Positions 7,523-14,315 of a DNA stretch of 20,592 bases are shown piece after piece. The notes below the pieces were generated by a model. It saw nothing but the letters and a program-made list of their open reading frames with translations. It was not told the DNA's origin and searched no databases. The position numbers and the translations under genes were made by a program. The stretch is taken from the NCBI GenBank assembly GCA_900770875.1, contig CAAGLV010000184.1, forward strand, positions 1-20,592. The letters run 5' to 3'. This stretch comes from Flavobacteriales bacterium (lineage in GTDB: Bacteria; Bacteroidota; Bacteroidia; Flavobacteriales; Weeksellaceae). The first letter of the stretch is position 1, and the number at the start of each line of letters is the position of its first letter.

Positions 7523-7841
7523 GATTTAAATTTATATTTTGATTAAAAAAATTATTAAATTCAATTTGTATCTTATCCCAAACTTGTTCATCAATACAAT
7601 AACAAACCGTCTTACCTTCTATCGTTCCTTTAATAATCCCACACGATTTTAATTCTTTTAAATGTTGAGAAATTGTTGCTTGTGCTAAGCCTAGCTCTTC
7701 TACTAAATTACTACAAATACAAGAATTTTGTTTGATTATATATTGCAAAATTGCAATGCGAGCAGGATGCCCGAAAACTTTAAACATAGTAGAAAGTTTA
7801 TTTTGTTGATCTGTAAAAATATCTGATTTTGTAATTCCCAT
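7512..7841 (-). CDS. arsR: ArsR/SmtB-family transcriptional repressor
   Basis: A winged-helix metalloregulator of 109 residues from the preferred ATG at 7841; an ATG five codons upstream (7856) is also in frame, but it lies inside the operator-like palindrome and the 7841 start gives the usual MGITKSDIFT N-terminus. ALGHPARI-like helix (VFGHPARIAILQYI, 22-35), then Cys41-x-Cys43 at the place of the ArsR metalloid-binding ELCVCDL loop, then the recognition helix LAQATISQHLKEL (52-64) and the wing IKGTIEGKTVCYCID. A terminal Cys108-Cys109 pair may add ligands. It should dissociate from DNA on binding As(III), Sb(III) or a similar thiophilic ion. An imperfect palindrome directly upstream points to autoregulation. 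The inducer is inferred from the CxC position and neighbour only. Confidence 0.9.
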   Translation of the reverse strand: MGITKSDIFTDQQNKLSTMFKVFGHPARIAILQYIIKQNSCICSNLVEELGLAQATISQHLKELKSCGIIKGTIEGKTVCYCIDEQVWDKIQIEFNNFFNQNINLNQCC

Positions 7842-7854
7842 AATTAAAATATAC

Positions 7855-7870
7855 ATCGCAATATTACGAT
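7855..7870. promoter_or_regulatory. ArsR operator (autoregulatory)
   Basis: ATCGCAATATTACGAT is an inverted repeat matching in seven of eight half-site positions, starting 14 bases upstream of the preferred arsR start. Its near copy at 7472-7487 supports a shared regulator. Operators of ArsR proteins are typically such 12-2-12-like imperfect palindromes overlapping the promoter. Confidence 0.65.
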
Positions 7871-7906
7871 ATATATTTTAATTAGCATATTTTTTAACAA
7901 ATTTTA

Positions 7907-10102
7907 TCACACAATTAATAACGCTTCTTCCTTAATCTGATTTACAGCTTTTGAGTAAATGAAAATTTCGAAATCGGTTTGTGTTGTTTCTTCAAAACTT
8001 TGCTTCATTTTTTGATACGAAGTTGGTTTATCGGCCACTTTTAATTCTTTTATAAAATCGATTAGCCACTCGCCTTCTTCTTTTTCTAAAACAACTTCTA
8101 AATAATTATTTTTAGTATGAAATGTTAAAACCGCATTCTCAAACGTACGTCCTTTCTTTGTTTTTGTACGAATTTCTATTGTTGGAATTCCACCTAACCA
8201 AACCACTTTTTGTGTCGGTTTATGTGTTACAAATAAATCTTGATTAAGAACTGTTTCGATATAATTGGGTTGAATTGTTGTACGAGGTACTTTCATCTCG
8301 AACCATTCTTGTAAAGGCAATTCGAAACCAACGCCGTGCATATAATTAAACAACGATTTCTTTAATCCAAACGAAAACTGATTATGATCTAAACCTGATT
8401 TTTCTTCGTGCACCATATCGTTATTGGCAAAAGTACCTAATTCGGTACTATGATTAATTACTTGATATTCGTCTGGATTTAAACCAACCGGGCTGTGAGC
8501 CGTCATAGCAAATTGATGCCAAAAACCAGATTGTAAAATTCCATGTTCGAACATTTGACGAACCATTTCTAAACTATCAATCGTTTCTTGCTTTGTTTGC
8601 GTTGGAAAACCATACATCAAATACGCATGTACCATAATACCAGCTTCGGTAAAATTACGATTTACAACAGCCACTTGTTCTACCGTAACACCTTTATCAA
8701 TCAATTTTAATAAACGATCCGAAGCAACTTCTAATCCACCAGAAACAGCGATACATCCCGACGCTTTTAACAAGCGGCATAAATCCATCGTAAAACTTTT
8801 CTCGAAACGGATATTTGTCCACCAAGAAACAGTTAATTTACGGCGTAAAATTTCTAAGGCAACTTCGCGCATTAAAGCTGGTGGTGCTGCTTCGTCTACA
8901 AAGTGGAAACCAGTATTGTTTGTCGTCGCAATCAATTCTTCCATACGATCGACAATTTGTTTTGCAGCAATTGGTTCGTACACCTTAATATAATCTAAAG
9001 ATATATCGCAAAATGTACATTTTCCCCAATAACAACCGTGTGCCATCGTTAATTTATTCCATCGACCATCGCTCCATAAACGATGCATTGGATTAACCAC
9101 TTCGATAACCGAAATGTATTTTTCTAAATGTAAATCGGTATAATCGGGTGTACCTACTTCGCTAAATTTGTAATCTTTAACTAATGAGTTATTGATATAT
9201 TCTACCTTTCCGTCAATTAAAGTGAAAGTTCGTTTTAAATCAGAAAGTTCAACTTCTTGATTTAGATATTTTAATAATTGTTCAGTCGGCGCTTCGCCAT
9301 CATCTAAAGTAATAAAATCAAAAAATTCGAAAACACGAGGATCCGACAACGAACGTAATTCGGTATTTGGGAAACCTCCTCCCATATCTACCACAATTTC
9401 AGGATAATTAGTTTTGATGTATTGTGCGCAACGGAAAGCCGAATATAAATTTCCGGGAAATGGAACCGAAAACCCAATCATACGTGGTGTTGTAGATTGT
9501 ATTAATATATCTAACTCGGTTAACGTAATTCGATCGATATAAGTTGGTTCTTTTTGCAATTCGGCATATAATTCGTCGAACGAATTTGCCGATCTTCCTA
9601 ACCGTTCGGCATATCGACTAAATCCAAAATTTTCGTCGACAGCTTCGATAATCAAATCCGATAAATCTTCTAAATACAATGTTGCTAAATGCTTAGCTTT
9701 ATCCTGAAATGCCATTGCACCAAATGCCCAATCTAAATCGTCTAATTGTGCAAAACGCGAAGCTTCGGGCAAATAACCATCTTGTACAATTGCATCTGCT
9801 AAAGTTGAATTTTTACCTTGCAGAAAACGTATTACAGGATCTATCGTAGAAATATAATCTTCCTTTAAAGCAAAAATTCGATTACTGTTTTCACCTAATT
9901 GAATGTCAGAATCTGAAACAAACTGAAATAAATCTGTTAAACCTTTTTTACTAAAAATTTGTAAAATAACATCTAAACCTAAATCGGCCTGAAATGTTGA
10001 ATAATTTAATTGATTTAAAAATCCTTTTAAATAAACCGTTCCAGGATATGGCGTATTTAGTTGTGTAAAAGGTGGTGTAATAAGTAATAAATCCGTTTTC
10101 AA
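7907..10102 (-). CDS. B12-binding radical SAM protein of unknown substrate
   Basis: A 731-residue protein with a cobalamin-binding Rossmann domain at the N-terminus (LLLITPPF... at 5-12; GFSVPFPGN at 210-218 and MGGGFP at 240-245 in its later strands) and a radical SAM barrel from about residue 350. The iron-sulfur motif is Cys357-x4-Cys362-x2-Cys365 (GCYWGKCTFCD), one residue longer than the usual CX3CX2C. Later barrel motifs include HFVDEAAPP, SGGLEVASDRLL and YLMYGFPTQT. A C-terminal region of about 200 residues has no recognised domain. B12-dependent members of this superfamily carry out methylations, ring contractions and other radical reactions; the substrate here is unknown. It appears to be a single-gene unit, with no biosynthetic or RiPP-precursor gene beside it. 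Domain assignment is firm, role open. Confidence 0.85.
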   Translation of the reverse strand: MKTDLLLITPPFTQLNTPYPGTVYLKGFLNQLNYSTFQADLGLDVILQIFSKKGLTDLFQFVSDSDIQLGENSNRIFALKEDYISTIDPVIRFLQGKNSTLADAIVQDGYLPEASRFAQLDDLDWAFGAMAFQDKAKHLATLYLEDLSDLIIEAVDENFGFSRYAERLGRSANSFDELYAELQKEPTYIDRITLTELDILIQSTTPRMIGFSVPFPGNLYSAFRCAQYIKTNYPEIVVDMGGGFPNTELRSLSDPRVFEFFDFITLDDGEAPTEQLLKYLNQEVELSDLKRTFTLIDGKVEYINNSLVKDYKFSEVGTPDYTDLHLEKYISVIEVVNPMHRLWSDGRWNKLTMAHGCYWGKCTFCDISLDYIKVYEPIAAKQIVDRMEELIATTNNTGFHFVDEAAPPALMREVALEILRRKLTVSWWTNIRFEKSFTMDLCRLLKASGCIAVSGGLEVASDRLLKLIDKGVTVEQVAVVNRNFTEAGIMVHAYLMYGFPTQTKQETIDSLEMVRQMFEHGILQSGFWHQFAMTAHSPVGLNPDEYQVINHSTELGTFANNDMVHEEKSGLDHNQFSFGLKKSLFNYMHGVGFELPLQEWFEMKVPRTTIQPNYIETVLNQDLFVTHKPTQKVVWLGGIPTIEIRTKTKKGRTFENAVLTFHTKNNYLEVVLEKEEGEWLIDFIKELKVADKPTSYQKMKQSFEETTQTDFEIFIYSKAVNQIKEEALLIV

Positions 10103-10118
10103 GAGAGAATATTTTTTG

Positions 10119-10126
10119 CAAAAATA
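10119..10126 (-). promoter_or_regulatory. Possible -7 element of the radical SAM gene
   Basis: TATTTTTG on the minus strand fits TAnnTTTG and would start transcription about 10 bases before the ATG at 10102. The nearest TTG upstream is 24 bases away, longer than usual, so the assignment is weak. Confidence 0.3.
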
Positions 10127-10131
10127 CAGCT

Positions 10132-10851
10132 TTAATTTTTAGTATAATTACAACTTGGATAATTAGTACAACCTATAAATTTACCATATTTACCAACTCT
10201 ATTTATCAAATAATTACCACATTTTGGGCATTTTTCTTTTAATACAGCTTGATTTACTTTGTATTGTTTATTGCTAAATTGGGGTTTTGATTTTTTATTT
10301 TCTAAACGATTTTTTAATTCGTTTAATGTTTCTTTATCAATCCTTTTTTGATTGTAAGATTTAATTAACTTTTTAACCATATTTGGATGTATTACAGCTG
10401 TTGAAGATTGAACTTTTAGCGAAGCTTTTTCTGTAAAAACAACAACAGAAATAAAATTAATATGATCGATTCCTCTAAAAAGATGCTGAAGCGCATAAAT
10501 ATGCCCTTTATTTTGCAAAATAGGATTATAAAATGGTCTCTTCTCCTGATTTAAAACTTGTAGCCATTCTTTTGTATTTTCCGAACCTTTTATAATTCCT
10601 TTATAATTTTTAGTTTCGATAACAAATACACCAAATGGAGAAACTACAACGTGATCTATTTGAGAAACAGAATGATTAATATTTATTTTTATATCGTTAT
10701 AAATTAAATAATTACGTTTATTTAATTGATTTAAAACTTTAGCGACTTTATATTCGCCTACAAAACCTTTTACTTTACGCTTAAAACGGTTGATATAAAA
10801 AACAAAAAAAACGATTACAAGAATCGTTGAATACACATAAATCTCCTTCAT
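10132..10851 (-). CDS. Membrane-anchored NERD-domain protein with topoisomerase-type zinc ribbon
   Basis: A 239-residue protein with one N-terminal transmembrane helix (about 5-22), a NERD nuclease-related domain (about 28-150) and a C-terminal zinc ribbon (208-234). In the NERD part, Glu33 (VGEYKVAKVL), Asp66 (QIDHVVVSPFGVFVIE) and Glu79-x-Lys81 (ETKNYKG) reproduce the restriction-endonuclease-fold catalytic set; PILQNKGHI is also typical. The ribbon is CPKCGN...GKFIGCTNYPSC, like the repeats at the end of bacterial topoisomerase I, and should bind DNA or RNA. NERD-Zn-ribbon proteins are widespread, with no settled function; nucleic acid processing or defence are both possible. The start is uncertain: a large hairpin ends 4 bases before the ATG at 10851, and a GTG at codon 6 has an AAGGAG six bases upstream. 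Confidence 0.85.
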   Translation of the reverse strand: MKEIYVYSTILVIVFFVFYINRFKRKVKGFVGEYKVAKVLNQLNKRNYLIYNDIKININHSVSQIDHVVVSPFGVFVIETKNYKGIIKGSENTKEWLQVLNQEKRPFYNPILQNKGHIYALQHLFRGIDHINFISVVVFTEKASLKVQSSTAVIHPNMVKKLIKSYNQKRIDKETLNELKNRLENKKSKPQFSNKQYKVNQAVLKEKCPKCGNYLINRVGKYGKFIGCTNYPSCNYTKN

Positions 10852-10855
10852 AAAA

Positions 10856-10902
10856 TAAGCTAATATTGCTTTCTCGCATTTTCAGCGTGCAATATTAGCT
10901 TA
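10856..10902 (-). terminator. Terminator-like hairpin between doxX-type gene and NERD gene
   Basis: A perfect 14-bp stem TAAGCTAATATTGC (10856-10869) and GCAATATTAGCTTA (10889-10902) encloses a 19-base loop that can form a further CGC/GCG pair. It lies 28 bases after the DoxX-family stop and ends with TTTTATG on the minus strand, running almost into the NERD start codon. It may terminate the upstream transcript, hide the NERD start, or both. Confidence 0.65.
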
Positions 10903-10929
10903 AAAAAATATTAAACCACAAATTTTATA

Positions 10930-11331
10930 TTATGCAAAATTTTTCAGGGTGTTTAATTGCGTCTTAAATTCTTCTTTATTAAGAATAAAAAACAAAATAG
11001 TAGAAACTAAGACAATTAAAGCTAAGGTAAATAATCCACCTCCATCGCCGTGTATATCTAAACCGATAACTAATATATGAGAAAATAAAGCTCCAACTAT
11101 AATAAGAAAGCTTAGTCCCATACCAATAAATTTTGTACGAGGAATTAACACTAAAAATGCAACGATTAACTCTACAACACCTAAACCTATTCTGCCCCAA
11201 GGCTCTACACCAAGTTTAGTAAATATGTAAACCGAATCTGGATGAGCTGTAAATTTATAGAATAAAGTTTGCAATAATACATATGCTACAACTAATCTTA
11301 AAATCCACGAAAAGATAATTTTAAATTTCAT
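10930..11331 (-). CDS. DoxX-family membrane protein
   Basis: A 133-residue integral membrane protein with four predicted helices at about residues 7-22, 46-62, 67-88 and 97-116. The pattern of Arg12 in helix 1 (LRLVVAYVLLQTLFYKF), a PWGRIGLGVVELIVAFLVLIPRTKFIG middle section and a closing helix fits the DoxX family of small proteins. Family members have been linked to respiratory-chain or thiol/sulfur redox partners, but none of these roles can be read from the sequence here. A terminator-like hairpin follows. Its 5' region (124 bp shared with the divergent fah gene) contains a perfect TTGAT-N4-ATCAA box, which would suit an oxygen- or redox-responsive gene. Confidence 0.8.
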   Translation of the reverse strand: MKFKIIFSWILRLVVAYVLLQTLFYKFTAHPDSVYIFTKLGVEPWGRIGLGVVELIVAFLVLIPRTKFIGMGLSFLIIVGALFSHILVIGLDIHGDGGGLFTLALIVLVSTILFFILNKEEFKTQLNTLKNFA

Positions 11332-11415
11332 TTGATTTAGTTTTGATCTACAATAAACCTTTCAACAATCATTCCAATCTTATCATAAATTTGATTATCT
11401 AGATTTTATAAATCA

Positions 11416-11429
11416 TTGATTTTAATCAA
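11416..11429. promoter_or_regulatory. FNR/CRP-type operator between doxX-family gene and fah
   Basis: TTGATTTTAATCAA is a perfect match to TTGAT-N4-ATCAA, the consensus of FNR and related CRP-family regulators. It lies about 76 bases upstream of the predicted fah transcription start and 85 bases upstream of the DoxX-family start codon, so it could act on either gene. AT-rich DNA makes a chance match possible. Confidence 0.5.
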
Positions 11430-11462
11430 ATTCAACCGAAATATATTATCAATTTATGTTTA

Positions 11463-11492
11463 TTGGTTTTGCAATTGTGTTTTGTATATTCG
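11463..11492 (+). promoter_or_regulatory. Promoter of fah
   Basis: TTG (11463-11465), 19 bases, then TATATTCG (11485-11492) matches TTG-N19-TAnnTTTG with one change. Transcription would begin near 11499, just 14 bases before the ATG at 11513. This rules against the in-frame ATG at 11456, which lies upstream of the promoter. Confidence 0.65.
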
Positions 11493-11512
11493 TTACCCAA
11501 ATCACACAAAAA

Positions 11513-12478
11513 ATGAAATTTATAACTTATTTAGAAAACCAAACCGAACAAGTTGGTCTTATCGTAAATCAACAATATTATTGCCTTAGTAGAATAAATA
11601 ATCAACTTCCTAAAACTGTTATAAATATTTTAGCCGATTGGGATGCTTGCTTTCCTATTTTACGACAAATAGAACGTGAAATTTGTAACGGATTTTACAA
11701 AGAATTTATCCTCAAATCGCCTCAATTGCTTGCTCCTATTCCGCATCCACCAAGCTTTAGAGATGCTTATGCATTTAGGCAACATGTAGAAACTTCGAGA
11801 CGAAACAGAGGTTTAGATATGATTGAAGAATTTGATCAATTTCCGGTGTTTTATTTCTCGAATCATCAAGCTATTCAAGGAGAAGGAACAATATATGTAA
11901 TGCCAGAACATTTAAATCAACTTGATTTTGAATTAGAAATTGCAATTGTAATCAAAAAAGAAGGAATTAATATAAAAGCAAATCAGGCCGACGAATACAT
12001 TGGTGGATTTATGATTTTAAATGATTTTAGCGCCAGAGCATTACAAATGCAAGAAATGAAATTAAATCTAGGTCCAGCAAAAGGAAAAGATTTTGCCACA
12101 GCAATGGGACCATTTCTTCTTACGCCAGACGAGTTAAAACCTTATTTAATTAAACCAAAAGATGGACATATTGGCAATTGTTACGATTTAAAAATGACTT
12201 GTAAAATAAACGACAACCAAGTATCTGAAGGAAATTTAAAAGATATGCATTGGACCTTTGCCGAGCTTATAGAGCGTATTTCGTATGGTGTAAAATTATA
12301 TCCTGGCGATATTATTGGATCGGGAACTGTAGGTACAGGTTGTTTGTTAGAAATTAACGGAACCAATAAAAGAAAAGATCCTAATTATCAGCCCAAATGG
12401 TTAAAAATTGATGATAAAATTGATTTAGAAATTGATCAATTAGGTAAATTATCAAATTTAATTGCTAATTTTTATTGA
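11513..12478 (+). CDS. fahA: Fumarylacetoacetate hydrolase family protein, probable fumarylacetoacetase
   Basis: A 321-residue hydrolase of the FAH fold. Compared with mouse FAH, the catalytic set is visible: Asp84 and His91 seven residues apart (SFRDAYAFRQHVE), the metal ligands Glu140 and Glu142 (DFELEIAIV), Asp171 (LNDFSARAL), the GKDFATAMGP loop and the C-terminal GSGTVGTGC turn. It should split fumarylacetoacetate into fumarate and acetoacetate, the last step of the route served by hmgA and hpd about 5 kb away. The short form (about 320-330 residues) is the usual bacterial type. The frame is open further upstream to an ATG at 11456, but that extension is hydrophobic, unlike the family, and upstream of the likely promoter. 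Related FAH-fold hydrolases act on other diketo acids, so the exact substrate is inferred from pathway context. Confidence 0.87.
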   Translation: MKFITYLENQTEQVGLIVNQQYYCLSRINNQLPKTVINILADWDACFPILRQIEREICNGFYKEFILKSPQLLAPIPHPPSFRDAYAFRQHVETSRRNRGLDMIEEFDQFPVFYFSNHQAIQGEGTIYVMPEHLNQLDFELEIAIVIKKEGINIKANQADEYIGGFMILNDFSARALQMQEMKLNLGPAKGKDFATAMGPFLLTPDELKPYLIKPKDGHIGNCYDLKMTCKINDNQVSEGNLKDMHWTFAELIERISYGVKLYPGDIIGSGTVGTGCLLEINGTNKRKDPNYQPKWLKIDDKIDLEIDQLGKLSNLIANFY

Positions 12479-12503
12479 TTTATCTACAAAAACAATAAAT
12501 TTG
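12475..12503 (+). promoter_or_regulatory. Promoter of the lipoprotein gene
   Basis: TTG (12475-12477), an 18-base spacer and TAAATTTG (12496-12503) match the Bacteroidota promoter exactly. The TTG overlaps the stop codon of fah. The predicted start near 12510 leaves a leader of about 67 nt. Confidence 0.75.
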
Positions 12504-12576
12504 TCAAAATTACATCGATTAAATTCAATTTTAAGTTGATAGATAATTTAGTTTATAAAAGTTATAAAAAAACAAT

Positions 12577-13047
12577 ATGAAAAAATCCATTTTATTCTTA
12601 GCAGCAACTGTTTTTACATTAACTGCTTGTACTAAAACTGCAGAGTTAACAGAAGATCAAGCAAAAGAAACAATCGAAAATGTTTACAAATTAAGAGCTG
12701 AAGATAACAAAGACGGATTAGCTAAAATTATAGAAGGAGCTTTACCTGAACAAATTACAGGAATCGAATCTGATATTTTAGACGCTGTAAAAGTTTACGG
12801 ACCAGTACAAAAATACGAATTAGCTACAATTACTCCATTAGTTTACGCAGACCAACAAATTTACGAAGCAGTTTACAACGTACAATTTGAAAAAGGACAA
12901 GGAACAGAAACTTTTAAAGTTAAAAATGTTGCAAACCAAGGTGGAACTATTGTAGGATATGCTGCCGCTATTACAGAAACTGCAATGGCTCAGGACTCTA
13001 CAGCAACAGCTCAGGAAACTGCACCAGTTCAAGATTCTATTAAATAA
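12577..13047 (+). CDS. Small secreted lipoprotein of unknown function
   Basis: A 156-residue protein with a classic type II signal peptide: MKK, a hydrophobic stretch and the lipobox LTAC, Cys18 being the lipidated residue. The mature part has a helical segment (about 25-60), then alternating short strands (YELATITPLVY, YEAVYNVQF, TFKVKNV) that suggest a compact alpha+beta domain of the NTF2/DUF4878 type, which is only an impression. The last 25 residues are low-complexity with repeated A/V-Q-D/E-S/T units. It sits alone between its own strong promoter and a strong terminator. Tyr is written TAC in six of seven codons, unlike its neighbours, which suggests high expression. No function can be assigned. 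Confidence 0.8.
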   Translation: MKKSILFLAATVFTLTACTKTAELTEDQAKETIENVYKLRAEDNKDGLAKIIEGALPEQITGIESDILDAVKVYGPVQKYELATITPLVYADQQIYEAVYNVQFEKGQGTETFKVKNVANQGGTIVGYAAAITETAMAQDSTATAQETAPVQDSIK

Positions 13048-13074
13048 GAATTATTTCTGAAAAAGAAAATTAGG

Positions 13075-13107
13075 GTCTAGAATTATTTTTTAATTCTAGA
13101 CTTTTTT
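13075..13107 (+). terminator. Terminator of the lipoprotein gene
   Basis: A perfect 11-bp stem GTCTAGAATTA (13075-13085) and TAATTCTAGAC (13091-13101) with a T5 loop is followed by six T residues. It lies 28 bases after the lipoprotein stop and is the most canonical Rho-independent terminator in the window. Confidence 0.92.
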
Positions 13108-13176
13108 ATTACTTTAATATTCAAATAATTATCATCTCGATAAAATTGCAATTATTTTATTCGTAATCACAAACAA

Positions 13177-14055
13177 ATGAAAACTACAAAGTCTTTTACT
13201 CCCAATACAAAACAATTTGATTATTTAATTAAACACGCTATTGCTCCTCGTCCAATTTGCTTAGCTAGTACAATTGATAAAGACGGAAATGTAAATTTAA
13301 GTCCATTTTCGTACTTTAATCTGATGGGACAAAATCCACCAATTTGTGTATTTTCTCCTTTACGAAAAATGCGAGATGGCTCTACAAAACATACTTTAGA
13401 TAATGTTTGGGACCATCCGGAATGTGTAATAAATATTGTAAATTACGATATTGTGCAACAACAATCGTTATCATCGGTAGAATATCCTAAAGGAGTAAAC
13501 GAATTTGTAAAAGCAGGCTTAACCGAATTAAAATCGGAAATTGTAAAACCACCTCGCGTCGCAGAAAGCCCATTTCAGTTAGAATGTAAAATTAGAGAAG
13601 TTATTTCGATATCAAACGAACCTGGCGCAGCTAATTTAGTGGTTGCAGAAGTTGTTAAATTACATGTACAAGAAAAGTATTTAAACGACGAAGATAAAAT
13701 TGATATTACTACTTTAGATTTGGTTGCCAGAATGGGCGAAGATTTTTATTGTAGAGCTATTCCCGAAGCTATTTTCGAAGTACAAAAACCCGTTCGTTCA
13801 CTGGGAATTGGGATTGATGCTTTACCTAATGAAGTAAAACATTCGAAATTTTTAACCGGAAATCATTTAGGACAATTAGGTAATGTAGAAAATTTACCTT
13901 CGCAAGAATTGATTACTAATTTTAAATTGCAATTAGAAGAACGATTAGATATACAAAAATTTAAACCGATGGAAGTACGTCATCAAGTCGCTGCAAAATT
14001 ATTAGATCAGGGCGATGTACAAAGCGCTTGGTTTTGGCTACTAATGGAAATTTAA
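13177..14055 (+). CDS. Flavin reductase-like FMN-binding split-barrel protein
   Basis: A 292-residue protein whose first 190 residues form a flavin reductase-like split barrel: IAPRPICLASTIDKDGNVNLSPFSYFNLMGQNPPICVFSP covers the FMN-binding strands, and the domain continues through HPECVINIV and ARMGEDFYCR. A C-terminal helical extension of about 90 residues is typical of the Bacteroidota version of this family. Proteins of this kind reduce FMN or use bound FMN for small-molecule reductions. I recall homologs often encoded near fah and hmgA in flavobacteria, so a link with aromatic catabolism is possible but unproven. It lies in the same direction as fah, but the lipoprotein terminator separates them. 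YqaE follows after 10 bases and is probably co-transcribed. Confidence 0.85.
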   Translation: MKTTKSFTPNTKQFDYLIKHAIAPRPICLASTIDKDGNVNLSPFSYFNLMGQNPPICVFSPLRKMRDGSTKHTLDNVWDHPECVINIVNYDIVQQQSLSSVEYPKGVNEFVKAGLTELKSEIVKPPRVAESPFQLECKIREVISISNEPGAANLVVAEVVKLHVQEKYLNDEDKIDITTLDLVARMGEDFYCRAIPEAIFEVQKPVRSLGIGIDALPNEVKHSKFLTGNHLGQLGNVENLPSQELITNFKLQLEERLDIQKFKPMEVRHQVAAKLLDQGDVQSAWFWLLMEI

Positions 14056-14065
14056 TATTTTACTT

Positions 14066-14254
14066 ATGATTTTAATCGCTGTTATATTCCCTGCATTATC
14101 TTTCCTTTTAAGAGGAAAAATATTAACTGCTATACTTTGTTTTATTTTGCAAATTACCCTTATAGGATGGATTCCTTGTTCTATTTGGGCAGTTGCTTCG
14201 TTACTTGACGCAAGAAACAAAGAACGATATTTAAAAAATAATCAGAATAGTTAA
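14066..14254 (+). CDS. YqaE/Pmp3-family small membrane protein
   Basis: A 62-residue protein with two hydrophobic helices (about 2-15 and 20-46) and the family pattern FPALSFLLRGK...AILCFILQITLIGWIPCSIWAVASL, which parallels the Pmp3 PP-x-G-V...C-x-D-x-x-I-N...LTxLGYxPGxIHAxY arrangement. A short basic and polar tail follows. Pmp3-family proteolipids affect membrane potential and salt tolerance in yeast and plants; bacterial roles are poorly known. It starts 10 bases after the flavin reductase-like gene with no promoter between them, so it should share that transcript. A strong hairpin terminator follows. Confidence 0.8.
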   Translation: MILIAVIFPALSFLLRGKILTAILCFILQITLIGWIPCSIWAVASLLDARNKERYLKNNQNS

Positions 14255-14268
14255 ACCATGATATAAAA

Positions 14269-14303
14269 AAGGTTTTGTAACAATTAAAAAATTACAAAAC
14301 CTT
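14269..14303. terminator. Bidirectional terminator between the YqaE-like and TonB receptor genes
   Basis: A perfect 12-bp stem AAGGTTTTGTAA (14269-14280) and TTACAAAACCTT (14292-14303) encloses an 11-base loop. The minus-strand side continues into a T run, so it is strongest as terminator of the TonB receptor gene; it also ends the convergent plus-strand transcript. Confidence 0.85.
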
Positions 14304-14315
14304 AAATAATATAAA

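Noticed and set aside
10979..11200. 73-codon minus-strand ORF inside the DoxX-family gene
   Set aside because: It is fully nested in another frame of a well-supported membrane protein and rich in Ser and Tyr from antiphase reading.
11456..11512. N-terminal extension of the FAH protein from an upstream ATG
   Set aside because: The extra 19 residues are hydrophobic and not part of the family, and a good promoter (11463-11492) lies within them.
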